NCBI GenBank assembly: GCA_031296165.1
Contig: JARLGF010000110.1
Span: 1-34,497, forward strand
Length of the DNA stretch: 34,497 nucleotides
Source: Occallatibacter sp.
Lineage (GTDB): Bacteria; Acidobacteriota; Terriglobia; Terriglobales; Acidobacteriaceae
Direction of reading: 5' to 3'
The notes under the pieces were generated by a model. It did no database searches. It had not been told where the DNA came from and saw only the letters and a list, made by a program, of their open reading frames with translations. Numbering within the stretch: the first letter of the stretch is position 1; every line of letters starts with the position of its first letter. Below, piece by piece: positions 10,102 to 19,077 of the stretch. Both the position numbers and the translations under genes were made by a program.

Positions 10102-12432
10102 TCAATCCGCCGCCGATTCCGCCGATTCGTGTTTCTGGTGCTGTTCCAGTTCCTTGAGCGCCGGGCTGAACCGGCCCAGCGTTGCCGATGTAAACAGTCC
10201 ATCGTGCGCGGGAACCACTACATCCTGTGCGCTCAATGCCGCGCCAGTCAAAGCCGTGACCGAAACAAAACCCGGCTCCGTAGGCACCGCGTTGCCGCCC
10301 AGCAGGTTCACCCGGTCCAGAGCATAGCCGGGAACCAGCCGGGCAATTTCGTCCAGCACGGCCAACGGATCGAAGGGGCTCAGCTTCGGCTCCAGATTAT
10401 TTGCTGCCAGCCACACCGCATGGCGGTCTGCCTCGCCGGCCTGCGCGCCGCGCGACTGGCCCAGGTCGGCAGTGACGCCGCCCTTGCCAAACGGCACCAG
10501 CGCTTTCACGTCCACACCCATGCCGCCGGCCAGGCGCACCAGAATCTCAAAGTCCGGCTTCACGCCCGCGCGATCTGCCGCCTTCTTCGCCAGTTGCACA
10601 TCGCCATACGTATTGGTTACCGTGCCGGTTTTCTCGTAGAGACTCGCCGCTGGCAACACCACATCGGCCAGGGCCGCGGTCTCGGTGAGGAAGATGTCCT
10701 GCACAATAACGAATGTGTTCTTCAGCGCCGCCGCGTCCACGCCCAGCGCGGCCACGGGATTCGCGCCCATCACCAGCAGCGCGCCCAGTTCGCCCTTGCC
10801 TGCCGCGGCGAACATCTCCGGCATCGACCTTCCTGCCGTTGCGGGCAGGCCCGGACATTCGGCTGCAAAAGCGCCAGGCTCGCTTACCGGCACGTAGCCC
10901 GGCAGCAGGTCCGGCAACACTCCCATATCGGCAGCGCCGCGCGCATTGGCGTGGTCGCCCAGCAAGGCGAAGCGCACATTGCCGCGCTTCAGTCCCCAGG
11001 CCACAAGCGATTCCACTGCCTGGCCGCGATATTCCTGGCCAAAGATCACCACCAGCGATTCCTCGGCCAGCACCGCCTTGCTGAAATCGGAGTTGCTCGT
11101 TTCCAGATAAGCGGCCAGCGAAGCATAGCCATCCTTCGGCAAAAGCACCGCGGCCTTGGCCTGCCGTTCCAGCTTGATGGCCTGCGTATTCGCAATATAA
11201 AGCCGGGCGCGATTCAGCCGCACATTGGTGCGCAGCGTCCATGCCAGCAGCGGATGTTCCTCGGTTGGATTGCCGCCCACCAGCAGGATTGCCTGCGCCG
11301 ATGCAATCTCGTTCAGGCCGGCCGTCTTGTCCTTGTGTCCGGCCAGGGCGCGTGCAAAGGCCGCGTAGTCGGTGCTGCGCGCGTGGTCGATGTTGTTGGT
11401 CTGGAGCACGGTCCGCGCAAACTTCTGCAGCAGGTAATTCTCTTCGTTGGTGGTCTGGTTGGAGCCGACAACGCCGATCGCCGCGCCGCCTTTGCTGTCG
11501 CGCACTTCTTTCAGTTTGTTCGCGGCAGTGCGCAGCGCATGTTCCCACGTAGCCGGTTCCAGCTTGCCCTCGGCGTTGCGCACCAGAGGCGTGTTTAGCC
11601 GCTCCGGACTCTCCACAAAGTCGAAGCCGAAGCGGCCCTTGGCGCAGAGAAAGTCGCCGTTGATGCCGCTCTTGTCGCGGTTGTCCGCGCGCACAATCTC
11701 CGATCCGTCGTTCGCTTGCCGCACGCCCAGCGTCACCTTGCAGCCGTCGGCGCAATGCGTGCACACCGTCGACACGTGGTTCATCTCCCACGGCCTGGTC
11801 TTGTAGGGATAGCTGCCGCTGGTCAGCGCGCCCACCGGGCACACATCGATGCACATGCCGCACTGTTCGCAGTCCAGTTGGTCGCCGCCATTAGGCGCAA
11901 TCACAGAGCTGACGCCGCGGTTCTGCACCCCCAGCGCCCACACGTCCATGCCCTCGCCGCACATGCGGATGCAGCGGTAACACAGGATGCAGCGCGGCCG
12001 GTCATAGTAGACGGCCGGCGACCACTGCTGTTCGTCGCGGTGCTGTTTGGCCTCGGCGTACAGGCTTTCGCCTGCGCCGTACTTGAAGGTCATGTCCTGT
12101 AGTTCGCACTCGCCGCCGGCGTCGCACACCGGGCAGTCCAGCGGATGGTTGCCCAGCAGCAGTTCTATCGTCGCCTTGCGCGCCTGCGCAATCTCCGCGG
12201 ACTCGGTGATGAAGACCTGGCCCTCGGCAACCGTGGTGGTGCAGGCCGTCTGCAGCTTGCCCACTTTTTCCTGGCGCACCACGCACATGCGGCAGGCTGC
12301 CTGCAGGCTGAGCCCGGGGTAGTAACAGAATGCTGGAATCTCGATGCCCGCCTTGCGGCAGGCGTCAATCAAGAGCGTTCCCGCGGGAGCCGTGAGCAGT
12401 TTTCCATCGACTGTGATCGTTACGTCTGCCAT
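10102..12432 (-). CDS. nuoG: NADH-quinone oxidoreductase subunit G
   Basis: 2Fe-2S N-terminus (CYYPGLSLQAACRMCVV), CPVCDAGGECELQD, CILCYRCIRMC, CEQCGMCIDVCPVGAL and molybdopterin oxidoreductase-like C-terminus. Start MADVTITVD at 12432. Confidence 0.95.
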   Translation of the reverse strand: MADVTITVDGKLLTAPAGTLLIDACRKAGIEIPAFCYYPGLSLQAACRMCVVRQEKVGKLQTACTTTVAEGQVFITESAEIAQARKATIELLLGNHPLDCPVCDAGGECELQDMTFKYGAGESLYAEAKQHRDEQQWSPAVYYDRPRCILCYRCIRMCGEGMDVWALGVQNRGVSSVIAPNGGDQLDCEQCGMCIDVCPVGALTSGSYPYKTRPWEMNHVSTVCTHCADGCKVTLGVRQANDGSEIVRADNRDKSGINGDFLCAKGRFGFDFVESPERLNTPLVRNAEGKLEPATWEHALRTAANKLKEVRDSKGGAAIGVVGSNQTTNEENYLLQKFARTVLQTNNIDHARSTDYAAFARALAGHKDKTAGLNEIASAQAILLVGGNPTEEHPLLAWTLRTNVRLNRARLYIANTQAIKLERQAKAAVLLPKDGYASLAAYLETSNSDFSKAVLAEESLVVIFGQEYRGQAVESLVAWGLKRGNVRFALLGDHANARGAADMGVLPDLLPGYVPVSEPGAFAAECPGLPATAGRSMPEMFAAAGKGELGALLVMGANPVAALGVDAAALKNTFVIVQDIFLTETAALADVVLPAASLYEKTGTVTNTYGDVQLAKKAADRAGVKPDFEILVRLAGGMGVDVKALVPFGKGGVTADLGQSRGAQAGEADRHAVWLAANNLEPKLSPFDPLAVLDEIARLVPGYALDRVNLLGGNAVPTEPGFVSVTALTGAALSAQDVVVPAHDGLFTSATLGRFSPALKELEQHQKHESAESAAD

Positions 12433-12440
12433 TCGTTTCC

Positions 12441-12749
12441 TTATGCGGCCTGTGTCGATTCTGTGAATGGAAGAGACTGAGGAAGCGACACTGGAAGCCA
12501 CTCCACGAAATACTGTTTTGTCTCGTGGTCAGGGTCGAACTCTTCGAAATTGACGTTCTTTGCCGCTGCATCCGGAATGGGTTCTCCGGCTTTCGCGGTT
12601 TCTACCATGTAGAGTTCCAACGCTTCGCGCATATTTGCGCGCGTATCTTCCAGCGCATCGCCAAGCGAGCCGCATCCGGGAATGTCTGGAGAAAATGCGC
12701 TCCAGTTATTTGCACTTTTTTCGTAAACCACCAGATATTCTCGCGTCAT
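12441..12749 (-). CDS. hicB: HicB-like antitoxin
   Basis: MTREYLVVYEKSANNWSAFSPDIPGCGSLGDALEDTRANMREALELYME-type HicB fold; 4-bp overlap with the HicA ORF. Confidence 0.85.
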   Translation of the reverse strand: MTREYLVVYEKSANNWSAFSPDIPGCGSLGDALEDTRANMREALELYMVETAKAGEPIPDAAAKNVNFEEFDPDHETKQYFVEWLPVSLPQSLPFTESTQAA

Positions 12750-12931
12750 TTCAGCCCTGCCTTCTTGAGGATGCTGTGAAGCAGCCCCTTCCCGATTTCC
12801 TTTCCGGCGTGCATCGGCACAATCAACAATCCAGGTTTTACAGGATGACGGAAATGCCGGTGACTTCCCGTCTGTCCCGTGCTGTACCAGCCGTCGTCTT
12901 CAAGCACGTGTACAAGCTCTTGCGGTTTCAC
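12746..12931 (-). CDS. hicA: HicA-like mRNA interferase toxin
   Basis: 61 aa, LVHVLEDDGWYSTGQTGSHRHFRHPVKPGLLIVPMHAGKEIGKGLLHSILKKAGL; the GSH catalytic histidine and dsRBD-like HicA pattern are present. Confidence 0.88.
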   Translation of the reverse strand: MKPQELVHVLEDDGWYSTGQTGSHRHFRHPVKPGLLIVPMHAGKEIGKGLLHSILKKAGLK

Positions 12932-13015
12932 TGTTCCATCTCAAATCACTTGCCGTTCCCATTCCCCGGCATAACGATATTCCGAATCTCATACAAGGTG
13001 CGCAAGGTACTGCCG

Positions 13016-14326
13016 TTATACCACTGCTAAATCCACATGTTTGGCAAACGGGCAGGGCTTGCCGTTCAAATGGTCCTCAAACTCCTTGCGGAACTTCTTC
13101 ACAAAGCCCAGCGTGGGCATGGCGGCTGCGTCGCCCAGCGGGCAAAAAGTGCGCCCCATCATGTTCTCAGCTAGGTATTGAATGTTGTCGATGTCCTTGG
13201 CCTCGCCAAATCCTGCGTGGAAGCGGGTCAGCGACTTCTTCAGCCAGTCCGTTCCTTCGCGGCAGGGAATGCACCAGCCGCAGCTCTCGTGCTGATAAAA
13301 GCTGATGGTCCGCAGCGCAAACTCCACAATGCAGGTCTGGTCGTCCAGCACCACCACGCCGCCCGAGCCCAGCATCGACCCGGCCTTGCCCACCTGGTCG
13401 AAGTCCATGCCGAGATTTTCAATCTCTTCAGGCAGAAATACCGGTGTCGAGGAGCCACCGGGGACCACGGCCTTCAGCGCTCGTCCGCCGCGGACGCCGC
13501 CGCCCACTTCGTAAATCATCTTCTTCAGGTTGTAGCCCATGGGCAGCTCATACACGCCGGGCCGCTCCACGTGGCCGCTCAGACCGAACAACCGCGTGCC
13601 GCCGTTGCGTGGCGAACCAACCGCCGCGTAAGCTTCTGCGCCCATCTCGATCACGTGCGGAACCGTGGCGATGGTCTCGGCGTTATTGATGACCGTGGGA
13701 CCGCCGTAGAGGCCGACAACAGCAGGGAACGGCGGCTTGATGCGTGGCACGCCCCGCTTGCCTTCCAGTGACTCCATCAGCGCCGACTCTTCGCCCACTT
13801 CATAGGCGCCCGCGCCGGTCTGGACAATCACCTGAAACTCGGCATCCGAACCGAAGATGTTCTTGCCCAGAAAGCCTTTTGCGTAGGCATCGGCAACGGC
13901 CTTCTCCATAATTTCGATCAGATACCGGTACTCGCCGCGCAGGTAGATGAAGCCCAGTTTGGAGCCAATCGCCAGGCCGGCGATGATCGTCCCTTCAATC
14001 ACTGCATGAGGGTCATGCAAAAAGATCAGGTGATCCTTGCAGGTTCCCGGTTCGCTCTCGTCGCCATTCACCAGCACGTATTTGGGTTTGGCTGAGGTCT
14101 TGGGTACAAACGACCACTTGAGTCCCGTGGGAAAACCCGCGCCGCCACGCCCGCGCAGGTTGCTGGCCTTCATCTCGTTGATGACCCATTCCGGGCCTTG
14201 CGCCAGGCACTTCTTTGCGGACTCATAGCCGCCAAGTTCGAGATAGCGATCGATCTTTGCCGCGCCTTTTCCAAAGCGGCTGGTGACGATCTTGACCTCA
14301 TCGGGATGGGAGACCAGCCTAGGCAT
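13016..14326 (-). CDS. nuoF: NADH-quinone oxidoreductase subunit F
   Basis: ...LRGRGGAGFPTGLKWSFV..., NGDESEPGTCKD, ESCGWCIPCREGTDWL; start MPRLVSHPDEVK at 14326, overlapping nuoE. Confidence 0.96.
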   Translation of the reverse strand: MPRLVSHPDEVKIVTSRFGKGAAKIDRYLELGGYESAKKCLAQGPEWVINEMKASNLRGRGGAGFPTGLKWSFVPKTSAKPKYVLVNGDESEPGTCKDHLIFLHDPHAVIEGTIIAGLAIGSKLGFIYLRGEYRYLIEIMEKAVADAYAKGFLGKNIFGSDAEFQVIVQTGAGAYEVGEESALMESLEGKRGVPRIKPPFPAVVGLYGGPTVINNAETIATVPHVIEMGAEAYAAVGSPRNGGTRLFGLSGHVERPGVYELPMGYNLKKMIYEVGGGVRGGRALKAVVPGGSSTPVFLPEEIENLGMDFDQVGKAGSMLGSGGVVVLDDQTCIVEFALRTISFYQHESCGWCIPCREGTDWLKKSLTRFHAGFGEAKDIDNIQYLAENMMGRTFCPLGDAAAMPTLGFVKKFRKEFEDHLNGKPCPFAKHVDLAVV

Positions 14327-14855
14327 GTGTGGCCGTCCCTTCCGACTTCGTTTTGCTGCGATAACTGGCCAGAATGCCATTGACCAGCTCGGGCTTGAGC
14401 TCGTCGTGGAAGTCGTAGTTCACCTGGATGGCCGGCGCCCAGCAGCAGGCCCCGATGCACTCCACTTCTTCAAGCGAAAACAGGCCGTCGGGTGTGGTGC
14501 CTTTGGGCCCGATGCCCAGCTCCTCCTGGAAACGCTCGTAGATGTCGTACGCTCCGCGCAGCATACAACTTATGTTGGTACAGACCTGCACGTTGTACTT
14601 GCCCACCGGCTTGAAGCGCAGCATCGAGTAGTACGTCGCCACATTGCGTACATCCAGCTCGGTGATGCCGATGCGCTCGGCCACTTCCGCAATCACCGCA
14701 TCGGAGAGATAGCCGATCTCGTCCTGCGCATAGAGCAGCATGGGAACCAGCGCCGAGCGGCGCAAAGGATACTTCAGCACCAGCGCGTCGAAGCGCGCCG
14801 CCAGCCTGGGCGAAAACAAGGTCATGGTCTCCGTACTCGTCTCCTTGGGACTCAT
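14319..14855 (-). CDS. nuoE: NADH-quinone oxidoreductase subunit E
   Basis: ...VQVCTNISCMLRGAYDIYE...EVECIGACCWAPAIQVN (2Fe-2S thioredoxin-like). Start MSPKETSTETM at 14855 overlaps the upstream ORF stop. Confidence 0.93.
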   Translation of the reverse strand: MSPKETSTETMTLFSPRLAARFDALVLKYPLRRSALVPMLLYAQDEIGYLSDAVIAEVAERIGITELDVRNVATYYSMLRFKPVGKYNVQVCTNISCMLRGAYDIYERFQEELGIGPKGTTPDGLFSLEEVECIGACCWAPAIQVNYDFHDELKPELVNGILASYRSKTKSEGTATHA

Positions 14856-15187
14856 CGCGGCAACTCCGTCATCTTCATCAGGTCCCGCGCCCACGCTTCG
14901 GCTGCCATATCCATCTCTTCCTCGCCCGAGTCACTCCGCAATCGTCCGGTCTCCGTCAACTCCAGCACTCCGCTCCGTCCATCCCCGCACTGCCAGTTCA
15001 CCTTCGCGCCCGTGCGTCGCAAATCCAGCCAGCTCTCGCCACAGCGGGCCAGAATCCTGTCTTCGCCCAACTCCACCGCCGCCTGCCGGTTGCCGCTCAG
15101 CCCGTGCAGCGCTGTATAGCTGCGCAGCAGGGAAGCCAGCGAGATCCAAAGTTCATCAAATACACAATCCAGCGATGGACGCTTCAA
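14852..15187 (-). CDS. Uncharacterised 111-aa protein encoded inside the nuo operon
   Basis: TTG-start ORF between nuoD and nuoE, 4-bp overlap with the nuoE start; no family recognised by eye. Confidence 0.65.
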   Translation of the reverse strand: MKRPSLDCVFDELWISLASLLRSYTALHGLSGNRQAAVELGEDRILARCGESWLDLRRTGAKVNWQCGDGRSGVLELTETGRLRSDSGEEEMDMAAEAWARDLMKMTELPR

Positions 15188-15190
15188 TCT

Positions 15191-15246
15191 TCCCTCAGTC
15201 CCTAAGTCCCTCAGTCTCTAAGTCCCTCAGTCTCTAAGTCCCTAAG
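15191..15246. repeat. Octamer tandem repeat (7 x 8 bp)
   Basis: + strand: tccctcag tccctaag tccctcag tctctaag tccctcag tctctaag tccctaag. Confidence 0.95.
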
Positions 15247-15254
15247 TCTGGTCC

Positions 15255-16469
15255 CTACCTATCAATTTCCCCCAACACAATATCGATGGACCCGATCACC
15301 GCAACCACATCGGCCAGCATGCGCCCCTTGCACATGGTTTCCAGCGCCTGCAGCGTCGCAAACGAGGGATAGCGCATATGCACCCGGTAGGGCTTGGCGG
15401 TGCCGTCCGATACCACGTAGTAGCCCGTCGGACCGTGGCCCGATTCCACGCCCTGATACACTTCGCCAGCCGGCACCGCAAACCCCTCGGTGACGATCTT
15501 GAAGTGATGAATCAGCGCCTCCATCTGGGTCTTCATCTTTTCCCGGTCGGGCAGCACAATCTTCGGCGCGTCGGCTTTTACCGGTCCCTCCGGCATACCG
15601 TCCAGCGCCTGCTGGATAATCTTGATGCTCTCGCGCATCTCGTCCAGGCGAACCAGATAACGCGCCCAGCAATCGCCCTCTGTCAGCACCGGCACTTTGA
15701 ACTGAAACTTCTCATAGCTGGAGTAAGGAATATCGCGGCGCAGGTCGAAGTCCACGCCCGAAGCGCGCAGCGGCGGTCCGCTTACGCCCAGCGCAATCGC
15801 GTCCGCCGCCGAGATAGTACCCACCCCCTGCAGCCGGTTCTTGAAGATCGGATTGCCGGTCAGCAGGTTTGCATACTCGTCGATCTTTTCCGGAAGGATG
15901 CCGATGAAGCTCTGCACCCGGTCAAAGAAGTCCAGTGGCGGTTCCATTGAGACGCCGCCGATGCGGAAGTAGCTGGTCATCATCCGCTGCCCGGCCACAG
16001 CCTCAAACAGCCGCAGAATGTCTTCCCGCTCGCGGAAGGTATAGAGAAAAACCGTGAGCGCGCCAATGTCCATGGCGTGCGTGCCCAGCCAGATCAGATG
16101 CGAATTCAGGCGGCTCAACTCGGCCAGAACCACCCGTATCCACTGCGCTTTCCCGGGAATCTCCAGCGCCAGCAGCTTTTCCACGGCCAGGCAATAGCAC
16201 AGGTTGTTCGACAGCGGATCGAGGTAGTTGATCCGGTCGGTCAGCGGCACCACCTGCTGGTAAAACTTGGCCTCGCAGGTCTTTTCAATGCCCGTGTGCA
16301 GATAGCCGATCTCCGGGTAGAGCCGCACCACGATCTCCCCGTCGATCTCCACCACCAGGCGCAGCACGCCGTGGGTCGCCGGGTGCTGCGGACCCATATT
16401 GATGACCATGTGCTGGTCTTTGGCGCCTTCTGCCGGTTCGAGGACAGGCATTCCCGCGGGATTGCTCAT
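15255..16469 (-). CDS. nuoD: NADH-quinone oxidoreductase subunit D
   Basis: ...MVINMGPQHPATHGVLRLVVEIDGEIV..., GYLHTGIEK; C-terminus DVVAVIGSIDIVLGEIDR. Confidence 0.97.
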   Translation of the reverse strand: MSNPAGMPVLEPAEGAKDQHMVINMGPQHPATHGVLRLVVEIDGEIVVRLYPEIGYLHTGIEKTCEAKFYQQVVPLTDRINYLDPLSNNLCYCLAVEKLLALEIPGKAQWIRVVLAELSRLNSHLIWLGTHAMDIGALTVFLYTFREREDILRLFEAVAGQRMMTSYFRIGGVSMEPPLDFFDRVQSFIGILPEKIDEYANLLTGNPIFKNRLQGVGTISAADAIALGVSGPPLRASGVDFDLRRDIPYSSYEKFQFKVPVLTEGDCWARYLVRLDEMRESIKIIQQALDGMPEGPVKADAPKIVLPDREKMKTQMEALIHHFKIVTEGFAVPAGEVYQGVESGHGPTGYYVVSDGTAKPYRVHMRYPSFATLQALETMCKGRMLADVVAVIGSIDIVLGEIDR

Positions 16470-16964
16470 TTATCTGTACCCCTCCACCGGATAGTCTTTG
16501 CGCAATGGATGCCCCACCCAATCGTCGGGCATCAGGATGCGCCGCAGGTTGGGATGGCCTTCAAAGCGAATGCCGAACAGGTCGAAGACCTCGCGCTCGT
16601 AATAGTTGGCTGCGGGCCAGACCGTCGTGATCGAATCCACCGACGGCTCCGCCTCGTCCAGCAGCACCCGCAGCCGGATGTGTTCCTTGAATCCGTGCGA
16701 AAGAATGTGGTAGCTCAACTGGAAGCGCGGCGCAGCAGGGAACCAGTCCACCGCCGTCATGTCCTCGAAAAAGTTGTAGCCGCCTGCCTGCACCGCCGCT
16801 GCCGCCGAGCGAATCTCCTCGGCCGCAATGGTCAGCGTCAGCTCGCCGCGATCCCATTTGGCGTCGGTCAGCGCCTGCGGATTCCAGGCCAGGATGGCTT
16901 TCACGGCCGGGTGCTCGGGTAGCCCCTCAAGCACGGCCGCTTTGCCTGTAAGTGTATTGTTCAT
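16470..16964 (-). CDS. nuoC: NADH-quinone oxidoreductase subunit C
   Basis: 30-kDa subunit signature ...TTVWPAANYYEREVFDLFGIRFEGHPNLRRILMPDDWVGHPLRKDYPVEGY. Confidence 0.96.
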   Translation of the reverse strand: MNNTLTGKAAVLEGLPEHPAVKAILAWNPQALTDAKWDRGELTLTIAAEEIRSAAAAVQAGGYNFFEDMTAVDWFPAAPRFQLSYHILSHGFKEHIRLRVLLDEAEPSVDSITTVWPAANYYEREVFDLFGIRFEGHPNLRRILMPDDWVGHPLRKDYPVEGYR

Positions 16965-16965
16965 C

Positions 16966-17367
16966 CTAGAGATCCGCCTTATCCCGGCTCCAGTTCAGGA
17001 TGCCTTTGCGTACAATATAGTAGAGTCCGACGCCCACAAAGCCCAGATACACCAGCATCTCCCAGAATCCAAACAGCCGCGACCCGGTGACCCGGGGCAG
17101 TTGCCGGTAGACCACCGCCCACGGCATCATGAAGACCGCTTCCACGTCGAACAGAATGAACAACACGGCAACCAGGTAAAAACGCACACTGAACCGCTGC
17201 CTGGCATCGCCCACGGCCACAATGCCGCACTCGTAGGCAGCCAGCTTGGTCGCTGTGTTGCGATGCCGCCCCACAAACCACGACGCGACCACCATCCCCA
17301 CGCCCAGCAGCAACGCGGCCAGAATCTGCATCAACAGCGGTAGATATTGCCAGTAATAGGGGATCAT
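16966..17367 (-). CDS. nuoA: NADH-quinone oxidoreductase subunit A
   Basis: ...KLAAYECGIVAVGDARQRFSVRFYLVAVLFILFDVEAVFMMPWAVVYRQL. Confidence 0.95.
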   Translation of the reverse strand: MIPYYWQYLPLLMQILAALLLGVGMVVASWFVGRHRNTATKLAAYECGIVAVGDARQRFSVRFYLVAVLFILFDVEAVFMMPWAVVYRQLPRVTGSRLFGFWEMLVYLGFVGVGLYYIVRKGILNWSRDKADL

Positions 17368-17790
17368 CGCTGCCCAATCCGGAATAAGTCCAGTAAAATT
17401 ACGCCCTGCCCGCCGGCTGCCAACGGCTCCGATCGAACAGGATGCTGGTTTGAGATTAGGTTTTCAGCCTCATCCCGTCAAGGCTCATCTGGAGACCGCA
17501 ACCCATCCGCTCAGCCGCCGCCCGACGCCCGATGGCAACCGGCTCCCCCATGCCGCTCACCCCGCCTTTGCAGATTATTTCAATGCCTTGTGCAAGGCTT
17601 GATTCAGTTCTCCCTTGCTGGCCGGCAATTATTGGTATATCCGGGGCAACAATGCAGCAACTGTGCGCTACATCACATAAAATTCCCTTTCTGGAACGCA
17701 ATACTTTCACTGTTCTGAAACCGGAAACAGTACGTTCGTCATCTGAAAAGATGCCCATTGGAGCCGAAGAACAAGGTGAGGATAAACATC

Positions 17791-18102
17791 ATGGCTGCTT
17801 CTACGACATCTTGCTTCCCCGTCTCGGCTACGGCGCGGGCTGTTTCCCCGGCCTCTGATCCGCGCAAGCGCCGCCGCCGCATTACCCCCCAGGCAGGGCG
17901 CGCCCTTGAAATCCTGGGCCACTCCATCGAATACCTCACCGACGAGTTTGTCTATCGGGGCGGATCGTTTTCCGCTAGCAACTCTCAGCTTGAGGCGGTG
18001 CAGTTGCTCATGGCGCTTAATCGCCAAATCTATTTCGAGTGCCCTGAAGTGCCTACCTTCGCTGAGCGTTGCCAGGCTCTGCTGGGCTTGCATACAGCCT
18101 AG
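17791..18102 (+). CDS. Small hypothetical protein
   Basis: MAASTTSCFPVS...RRRRITPQAGRALEILGHSIEYLTDEFVYRGG...; RBS-like aaggtgagg upstream; the competing antisense ORF looks like a shadow. Confidence 0.6.
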   Translation: MAASTTSCFPVSATARAVSPASDPRKRRRRITPQAGRALEILGHSIEYLTDEFVYRGGSFSASNSQLEAVQLLMALNRQIYFECPEVPTFAERCQALLGLHTA

Positions 18103-18157
18103 CCCTCCACGGCGGGCATATAAGGGTAGTCTCCGGTCGGCAAGGGACTCCAGCGAG

Positions 18158-18180
18158 GCTGCTGTCGATATGACAGCAGC
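18158..18180. terminator. Hairpin between convergent genes, possible bidirectional terminator
   Basis: GCTGCTGTC-GATAT-GACAGCAGC: perfect 9-bp stem, 5-nt loop; no clear U-tract. Confidence 0.45.
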
Positions 18181-18220
18181 GAACTCCTGTCTGACTTATG
18201 GACGAATAGCCCGCTGAGGC

Positions 18221-18985
18221 CTACTGCCCCAGCGTCAGCACCGCTAGCAGCAACAGCCAGGCCATGCTCATCGTGTGCCAGTACCAGGCTGTCGCATCCA
18301 CCGCTATCCGGCGATACTCCACGCGTTTCAACCAGCCCAGCGCGCTCAGGCACAGAATCAGCGCCAGCACGCCAATCAGCAGGTGGGCCGCATGAAGCCC
18401 CGTGATGACATAGAAAAAGTAGCTTGCCGGCGTTGACCAGCGATCGAAGGCAAACCCCTGCGCGGTCAGTTGCTCCCAGGCCATAGCCTGCCCGGCTAGA
18501 AACAGGCTGCCCAGCAGCAGCGTGGCCCCCACCCAGGGCAGCGTGCGCCGCAGAGCCGGCCGGCCCAGCCCCAGCCATTCTTCCAGCGCGTCAATCTCGT
18601 TAAAAATGTGCCGCCGGGCGCATTCCATGCTCAAGCCGCTCAGCAGCAGCACTGCCGTATTCAGGTAGAGAATCGGCGGCAGCAGCACGGGATGCCAGTC
18701 GCCAATCAACTCATGATTCCGCGGGTCCATGCGCATGCCCGCCTGGCGCGCAAAGAAGAAAAGCACCAGCACGGCAAAAAACATCATGTCGGCGGCAAGA
18801 GCAGAAAATACAAAGAACCGGATGCGGTTAAGGAACTCGTACGGCTCCCGCCGCTCATTGTTCCCGTCATCGCCTCCCCCGCCGTCGCCGCCACCGGTTG
18901 GCCGGCGGGCCACAGGGGGTTTGCCGCCGATGCCCGGCTCTTTCCGTTCCGTTTCCGCTGGGGAATGCGTAAAGGTGGACGGCAT
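18221..18985 (-). CDS. Heme-copper (cytochrome c) oxidase subunit III family protein
   Basis: TM protein with ...FVFSALAADMMFFAVLVLFFFARQ..., ...PASYFFYVITGLHAAHLLIGVLAL..., ATAWYWHTMSMAWLLLLAVL. Start MPSTFTHSPAE (18985), ORF open to 19033. Confidence 0.88.
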   Translation of the reverse strand: MPSTFTHSPAETERKEPGIGGKPPVARRPTGGGDGGGGDDGNNERREPYEFLNRIRFFVFSALAADMMFFAVLVLFFFARQAGMRMDPRNHELIGDWHPVLLPPILYLNTAVLLLSGLSMECARRHIFNEIDALEEWLGLGRPALRRTLPWVGATLLLGSLFLAGQAMAWEQLTAQGFAFDRWSTPASYFFYVITGLHAAHLLIGVLALILCLSALGWLKRVEYRRIAVDATAWYWHTMSMAWLLLLAVLTLGQ

Positions 18986-19077
18986 GGGTGCCTCTGTGAA
19001 GATGAGATTACTCTCACTTCGATTCGGACGCATCCAGATTCGGAAGGGTAATGCCGGAACCTCGAAAATTCATCTGT

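Noticed and set aside
9991-11598. 535-aa plus-strand ORF antisense to nuoG/nuoH
   Set aside because: Long only because of high GC; composition is His/Arg/Gln-rich antisense of nuoG, with no supporting motif.
10547-11863. 438-aa minus-strand ORF in an alternate frame of nuoG
   Set aside because: Shadow frame of nuoG; composition is typical of out-of-frame translation.
15191-15246. Octamer array or 30-bp repeats as a CRISPR array
   Set aside because: Contiguous short repeats without unique spacers (15191) or degenerate units without conserved repeat/spacer distinction (24151); no cas genes in the window.
17707-18093. 128-aa minus-strand ORF opposite the 17791-18102 gene
   Set aside because: The plus-strand frame has a plausible RBS and more protein-like composition; the minus-strand frame looks like antisense shadow.
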